Shown: positions 5,111-7,937 of the stretch, piece by piece | How positions within the stretch are numbered: the stretch's first letter is position 1 | Layout: every line of letters begins with the position of its first letter | Assembly: GCA_016295005.1 (NCBI GenBank) | Contig: JAEDMA010000059.1 | Location: 1 to 7,937, forward strand | Length of the DNA stretch: 7,937 bases | Direction of reading: 5' to 3' | Origin: Christensenellaceae bacterium | GTDB lineage: Bacteria; Bacillota; Clostridia; Christensenellales; Borkfalkiaceae | Made by a program: the position numbers and the translations under genes | Notes under the pieces: model-generated | Told to the model about the DNA's origin: nothing | Database searches by the model: none | Seen by the model: the letters and a program-made list of their open reading frames with translations, nothing else

Positions 5111-7075
5111 ATGAAAACTGTGAACAAATTGAGATGCGTCTCATATCTCGCGGCGATAGCTCTGTTTTCGTTGTTTGCGGCATTTTTTGCGTTTTTTAAT
5201 CTGAACGGTGCAGATAGCGTCAGTGCGGCGAAAGATTTCGATTATTACATCATTGTAGACGAAAACACGAATGATTTTCTTGGAATCAATTCCCGCAACA
5301 ATTCGAACGGAGCGGTGATAGTTAGCGGCAAAGCTCAGCCTTCAGTTAAAACAACTAATGGGCCTATTATTAGTTATAATCTCGGAAGCGGAGTAAAAGT
5401 CGCTGATATCGACGGCTTGTTCTGTCAGATTGAAATCGGCTCTGGCGGGAATCAGTTTGCCTGGTTTTATGTGGAAAGCTCAGAAGGCGTCCTTTACCGC
5501 GTCAAAATAGACGGGGCTGTCGCCTATAATACTAATGATACAGTGGTTAACGTAAAAGGTACAGCAACGACCGGATTTAATTTTACTCTTCCTAAGTCCG
5601 CTTATACTGTTTATATGACTAAAGAATATATAATTTCGGCGGGCAAGATTGTTCCCGGTTCTTCCGCTACGGCGCCTGCGGCTAACTCCGCTATCGGCGG
5701 CGATACGGTAATAACCGCATTCCATTACGTTATACGTTCGAATTCTTCCACGGCAGCGCTTGATCCCGCAAGGTCGATTATGGTAAGCACTATCGGCGCT
5801 GTAAAATTCGACTCTGAAGTTCCCGATAATTCTACCGTAACCCGCTTGTTTGAATCGCCGTTGCTAACGTCTACTGCGGATTCCGCAATCGAGGCGGACG
5901 TTAATTTCGGGGATATTACCAAAGGAAATAAAGTTTTAGGAAAGTATTGTCTTACTGCCGGCGGTAACTTTATCATAACAGGTACCGAACACGAACATTT
6001 GCAGTACTCGAGGAAAAACGTTAACCTTACGGTCAGATATTCGGATAAAGACGGAAACGCCATTACCGAACCCGAATCAGGGAAAACGTACGCCGTAACG
6101 TCTTTGGGGTTCGATTCCGATTCCGGCGGATTCGTTTACGACGCAACCGATCTGTATTGCGGTATCACGGGATACGTCAAGGTCGAATCTGAAAGCGCAG
6201 TTACCGGGACCGTGTATTGTGAGGCCGAAACGAGTCTTATATATAAACCTGTAACGAAAATAAAATCGGTTAGCGCTATACTTGAAGAAAGAATAGCTAT
6301 GCGGTTCAATATAGAAATCGACGACAGCGTAAAAGAAACGGCAACCGTTTCCATAAATGAAGCGACGGGGCTTAAAGCTGCCGACGCAATCGACAACGGA
6401 GACGGGACGTACGCATTCGTCTACAAGATTAACGCAGCCGAAATGACTAAAAATATAAATATCGTTGTGGATAACGGAACGTCGACGAGTGAAGAAAAGA
6501 GTTATTCCTTTAAGGAATATGCCGAAAAGCTTTTAACTCTGGAAACAAGCTCAGAAAGCCTTAAAACGCTTATAAAAGCTACACTTAATTACGGAGCATA
6601 CGCGCAGACTTATTTTAACGTGGATACTGAAAATCTGGCAAATTCGGGACTCTCAGAACAGGAAAAATCCGTTGAAACCGATACGATTGAAAACGTTATA
6701 AAGAGTAAAACGGGCGAATTGCCTGACGCCGTTTCCGGCATAAGTTATTCTCTGTCCTGCAAAGATTCGATTGTGTTTAATTTCTACGTTCGTGTAAAAG
6801 ACGGCGGGGATATAACCGGCATAACGTTTACCGTAGACGGGCAGAAAACCCAATTATCCGAAATACGCAACGGCTGGTACGGAATATCCAAAGAAATCGT
6901 TCCGGCAAAACTCTCGGCTCAGATAACTTTTACTTTGGGCAACGCGGAAATCAACATTAATCCATACGCTTACTTCCAGTCTTGCTTTAACGATTCCGAT
7001 ACGGAGCTTTCGGACCTTGTTAAAGCGATGTATCTGTATGCTGAATCCGCTCAGAATTATTTTAATCAGAGGTGA
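5111..7075 (+). CDS. Secreted protein of unknown function with duplicated C-terminal module
   Basis: A 654-residue exported protein I cannot assign to a named function. Residues 1-40 are a signal peptide with a long hydrophobic core rich in Phe/Ala/Leu (13-31) and likely signal peptidase I cleavage near V-S-A-A (37-40). Residues about 66-255 form a beta-rich module shared with the downstream protein at 7217; common blocks include ISYNLG (87-92), SSEGVLYR (123-130), FTLPK (158-162) and SATAPA (185-190). Residues about 264-380 are a further beta-rich stretch with YSRKNVNLTVRYSDKDG-type Ig-like character. Residues 384-654 hold two copies of a module made of a beta part and a helical end, with LIKATLNYGAYAQTYFN (487-503) and LVKAMYLYAESAQNYFN (636-652). 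This C-terminal module is familiar to me from large surface proteins of gut Clostridia but has no known activity. There is no membrane tail or LPXTG motif, so the product is probably released or held non-covalently. Adhesion or glycan binding is inference from context. Confidence 0.85.
   Translation: MKTVNKLRCVSYLAAIALFSLFAAFFAFFNLNGADSVSAAKDFDYYIIVDENTNDFLGINSRNNSNGAVIVSGKAQPSVKTTNGPIISYNLGSGVKVADIDGLFCQIEIGSGGNQFAWFYVESSEGVLYRVKIDGAVAYNTNDTVVNVKGTATTGFNFTLPKSAYTVYMTKEYIISAGKIVPGSSATAPAANSAIGGDTVITAFHYVIRSNSSTAALDPARSIMVSTIGAVKFDSEVPDNSTVTRLFESPLLTSTADSAIEADVNFGDITKGNKVLGKYCLTAGGNFIITGTEHEHLQYSRKNVNLTVRYSDKDGNAITEPESGKTYAVTSLGFDSDSGGFVYDATDLYCGITGYVKVESESAVTGTVYCEAETSLIYKPVTKIKSVSAILEERIAMRFNIEIDDSVKETATVSINEATGLKAADAIDNGDGTYAFVYKINAAEMTKNINIVVDNGTSTSEEKSYSFKEYAEKLLTLETSSESLKTLIKATLNYGAYAQTYFNVDTENLANSGLSEQEKSVETDTIENVIKSKTGELPDAVSGISYSLSCKDSIVFNFYVRVKDGGDITGITFTVDGQKTQLSEIRNGWYGISKEIVPAKLSAQITFTLGNAEININPYAYFQSCFNDSDTELSDLVKAMYLYAESAQNYFNQR
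5306..5875 (+). other. N-terminal module shared with the downstream secreted protein
   Basis: Codons about 66-255 of the 5111-7075 gene align in order with residues about 51-235 of the 7217 product: ISYNLG with ITYELG, ESSEGVLYR with ETSDGILYR, FTLPK with FSMPK, SATAPA with TATAPT, AFHYVIRS with RLHFIVQS, and a shared STVT. The spacing between blocks is also similar. I do not recognise the module; a carbohydrate-binding-like beta-sandwich is a guess. Confidence 0.65.
6260..6619 (+). repeat. Protein repeat unit A (beta part plus AQxYFN helix)
   Basis: Codons 384-503 of the 5111-7075 gene. The unit starts KSVSAILEERIAMRFNIEI and ends LIKATLNYGAYAQTYFN. It matches unit B (6737-7066) in block order: a hydrophobic strand with a charged D/E-x-I element, a Tyr-rich strand, a strand with N-I-N-I, then a helix with L-x-K-A-x-x-x-Y-x-x-x-A-Q-x-Y-F-N. 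The two copies are diverged, so the duplication is old. Confidence 0.7.
6737..7066 (+). repeat. Protein repeat unit B (beta part plus AQxYFN helix)
   Basis: Codons 543-652 of the 5111-7075 gene. It begins GISYSLSCKDSIVFNFYV and ends LVKAMYLYAESAQNYFN, parallel to unit A. A linker of about 40 residues (LSEQEKSVETDT region) separates the units. The last three or four residues after the repeat are the end of the protein, so the helix is C-terminal. Confidence 0.7.
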
Positions 7076-7076
7076 T
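7069..7076 (+). promoter_or_regulatory. Near-perfect ribosome binding site for the 41-residue protein
   Basis: GAGGTGAT is exactly complementary to the 3' end of 16S rRNA and overlaps the TGA stop (7073-7075) of the preceding gene. It ends three bases before the ATG at 7080. This is the main evidence that the small reading frame is translated and starts here and not at an in-frame upstream codon. Confidence 0.75.
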
Positions 7077-7079
7077 AAA

Positions 7080-7205
7080 ATGAAAAAGAATTATATAGCT
7101 TTGGAAATTGATATCGTAAGCTTTTCGGCAGATCTTCTTATGCTCAGCGGTGACGGCAACAAGCCTATTGGCGAGTACGAGTTGCCGACGGTAGATTTTG
7201 TTTAA
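7080..7205 (+). CDS. 41-residue small protein of unknown function
   Basis: A short protein beginning MKKNYIALEIDIVSFSADLL and ending ELPTVDFV, with a central MLSGDGNKPIG turn. The start is set by GAGGTGAT at 7069-7076; the stop TAA at 7203-7205 overlaps the ribosome binding site of the next gene, so it fits tightly between two secreted paralogues with a 4-base gap before and 11 after. It has no signal peptide, no membrane helix and no cysteine. The shape (MKK-x-Y-I, alternating charged/hydrophobic residues, an acidic-hydrophobic patch, then S-G) recalls a loose group of 40-60-residue orphan proteins in gut anaerobes, from memory and without a database match. It may be a small regulator, a chaperone or partner of the neighbouring exported proteins, or a peptide precursor with a leader before S-G; none can be chosen from sequence. 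No peptide-modifying enzyme is visible. Confidence 0.7.
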   Translation: MKKNYIALEIDIVSFSADLLMLSGDGNKPIGEYELPTVDFV

Positions 7206-7210
7206 AGGAG
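7204..7210 (+). promoter_or_regulatory. Ribosome binding site for the last gene
   Basis: AAAGGAG lies six bases before the ATG at 7217 and overlaps the TAA stop of the 41-residue protein. It sets the start of the partial secreted protein. Confidence 0.7.
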
Positions 7211-7216
7211 AAAGAA

Positions 7217-7937
7217 ATGAAAAAAGGAATTAGAATTTGTTTGTTGTCTGCCTTGACGTGTATGCTGTTGTCCTGTTTTGTCGGAATAACGGCGGTATAT
7301 GCTGACTGGGGAAAAGAAATCGTTATAAACGGCGAAGAGTTCGCCGGGGTTAACCTTACTTCGTCAACGGGTGGCGGTCTGTTGTTTTACGGCGACGGAA
7401 GGACGGAAAGCACCCCTCAAGACGTAATGATTACCTATGAATTAGGCAATCTTGAAAAATCGTCAACCAACGGTATTCTTATCAGAATAGACCGCAGTAT
7501 GGCTAAGGGAGATTTAAACCCGAGAATGCTTTTGGAAACGTCCGACGGTATTTTATACAGGCTCTTTTACAATGCGAACGACCTGTTCGTAAATAAAGAC
7601 GGATCCGTTTTAGACACGTCGAGATGGTCGCATAATATTACTTTTTCAATGCCTAAGCAGCTCGACGGTACGCTGTTTGTGCCTTGGGGGTCGGTAACGG
7701 CTTCGGGAACGCTGATGCCCGAGTCAACCGCAACCGCACCCACCGAAGGAGATCCCGTTCCCAACGGCACGATCTTTACGAGGCTTCATTTCATCGTTCA
7801 GTCGAGGATAGCTTCGCAGCTTCAGTCTACCCGTTGCACGGTCATTGGCTCGATAGCGTCGCTAAGAAAGAACGTCGACGACCTCTCGGCTTCTACGGTT
7901 ACACCTCTTCTTGATTCCGAAACGCTTGTTTTCACTA
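7217..7937 (+). CDS. Secreted protein of unknown function, paralogue of the 5111-7075 product (5' part only)
   Basis: An open frame of 240 codons running off the window end without a stop. Residues 1-29 are a signal peptide: MKKGIR, a hydrophobic core (7-26) and A-V-Y-A before D30 as a signal peptidase I site. An alternative lipoprotein reading exists at L-L-S-C (17-20), but hydrophobic sequence continues past that cysteine, so I prefer cleavage at A29. From about residue 51 to 235 the protein follows the N-terminal module of the 654-residue protein encoded upstream: ITYELG (72-77), ETSDGILYR (107-115), FSMPK (143-147), TATAPT (171-176), RLHFIVQS (189-196) and STVT (226-229). The copies are diverged, indicating an old duplication. 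The remainder, and whether it carries the duplicated AQxYFN module or a membrane tail, is outside the window. Role unknown; surface or secreted binding protein by context. Confidence 0.85.
   Translation, partial: MKKGIRICLLSALTCMLLSCFVGITAVYADWGKEIVINGEEFAGVNLTSSTGGGLLFYGDGRTESTPQDVMITYELGNLEKSSTNGILIRIDRSMAKGDLNPRMLLETSDGILYRLFYNANDLFVNKDGSVLDTSRWSHNITFSMPKQLDGTLFVPWGSVTASGTLMPESTATAPTEGDPVPNGTIFTRLHFIVQSRIASQLQSTRCTVIGSIASLRKNVDDLSASTVTPLLDSETLVFT
7367..7921 (+). other. Second copy of the shared N-terminal module
   Basis: Codons about 51-235 of the partial gene at 7217, aligning with 5306-5875 of the upstream gene. The best conserved element in both is an acidic-Ser/Thr-Ser/Asp-Gly-hydrophobic-Leu-Tyr-Arg strand pair, and both have a Thr/Ala/Pro-rich turn about 60 residues later. 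The Thr/Ala/Pro segment may be a surface loop. Confidence 0.6.

Noticed and set aside
7567..7914. Overlapping frames on both strands inside the last partial gene (7567-7770 minus, 7684-7914 plus)
   Set aside because: Both lie within the continuous signal-peptide-bearing frame from 7217, lack ribosome binding sites and have Arg/Ser-rich translations typical of out-of-frame reading.
2..7937. CRISPR array, tRNA/rRNA, insertion sequence or prophage genes
   Set aside because: No spaced direct repeats, no tRNA-like cloverleaf, no transposase or integrase motifs and no terminal inverted repeats were seen on either strand.

Overview
The window is a single-strand, densely packed stretch of seven same-direction genes (all +), both outermost ones cut by the window edges. 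The A/T-leaning composition, strong AGGAGG-type ribosome binding sites, Gram-positive-style long signal peptides, a CUT1 transporter of the LplB/LplC type, and the C-terminal modules of the secreted proteins all suggest an anaerobic, probably gut-dwelling member of the Bacillota (Clostridia; a Christensenellales-like uncultured lineage is plausible, but that is inference from style and not from a marker gene).

Layout: 2-526 is the 3' part of a sugar ABC transporter permease (LplB-type). 528-1409 is the second permease (LplC/YtcP-type). 1410-1504 is a 95-base spacer holding an AT-rich perfect inverted repeat and a GC-stemmed hairpin. 1505-3400 encodes the cognate large solute-binding lipoprotein. 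3412-5088 encodes a secreted, apparently surface-anchored six-bladed propeller of the sialidase/BNR type with four Asp-boxes, an Ig-like domain and a cysteine-containing, non-LPXTG C-terminal sorting-like tail. 5111-7075 encodes a 654-residue secreted protein of unknown function whose C-terminal half is a duplicated module ending in a Leu-x-Lys-Ala ... Ala-Gln-x-Tyr-Phe-Asn helix. 7080-7205 encodes a 41-residue small protein. 7217-7937 is the first 240 codons of another secreted protein, which shares its N-terminal module with the 5111-7075 protein.

How they may work together: gaps of 1, 95, 11, 22, 4 and 11 bases, a ribosome binding site before every complete gene, and no convincing forward terminator suggest one transcription unit. 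The simplest reading is a glycan-foraging locus: surface propeller protein and accessory secreted proteins act on or bind a complex carbohydrate, the lipoprotein captures a released oligosaccharide, and the two permeases import it using an ATPase encoded elsewhere (none is visible here, as is usual for LplABC-type systems). The substrate cannot be read from the sequence.

The least familiar part is 5111-7937: two tandem secreted paralogues sharing an N-terminal module I cannot assign, separated by a 41-residue protein with its own near-perfect ribosome binding site. Most of the remaining interest lies in the C-terminal sorting-like tail of the propeller protein and in the RNA-level structures in the spacers.
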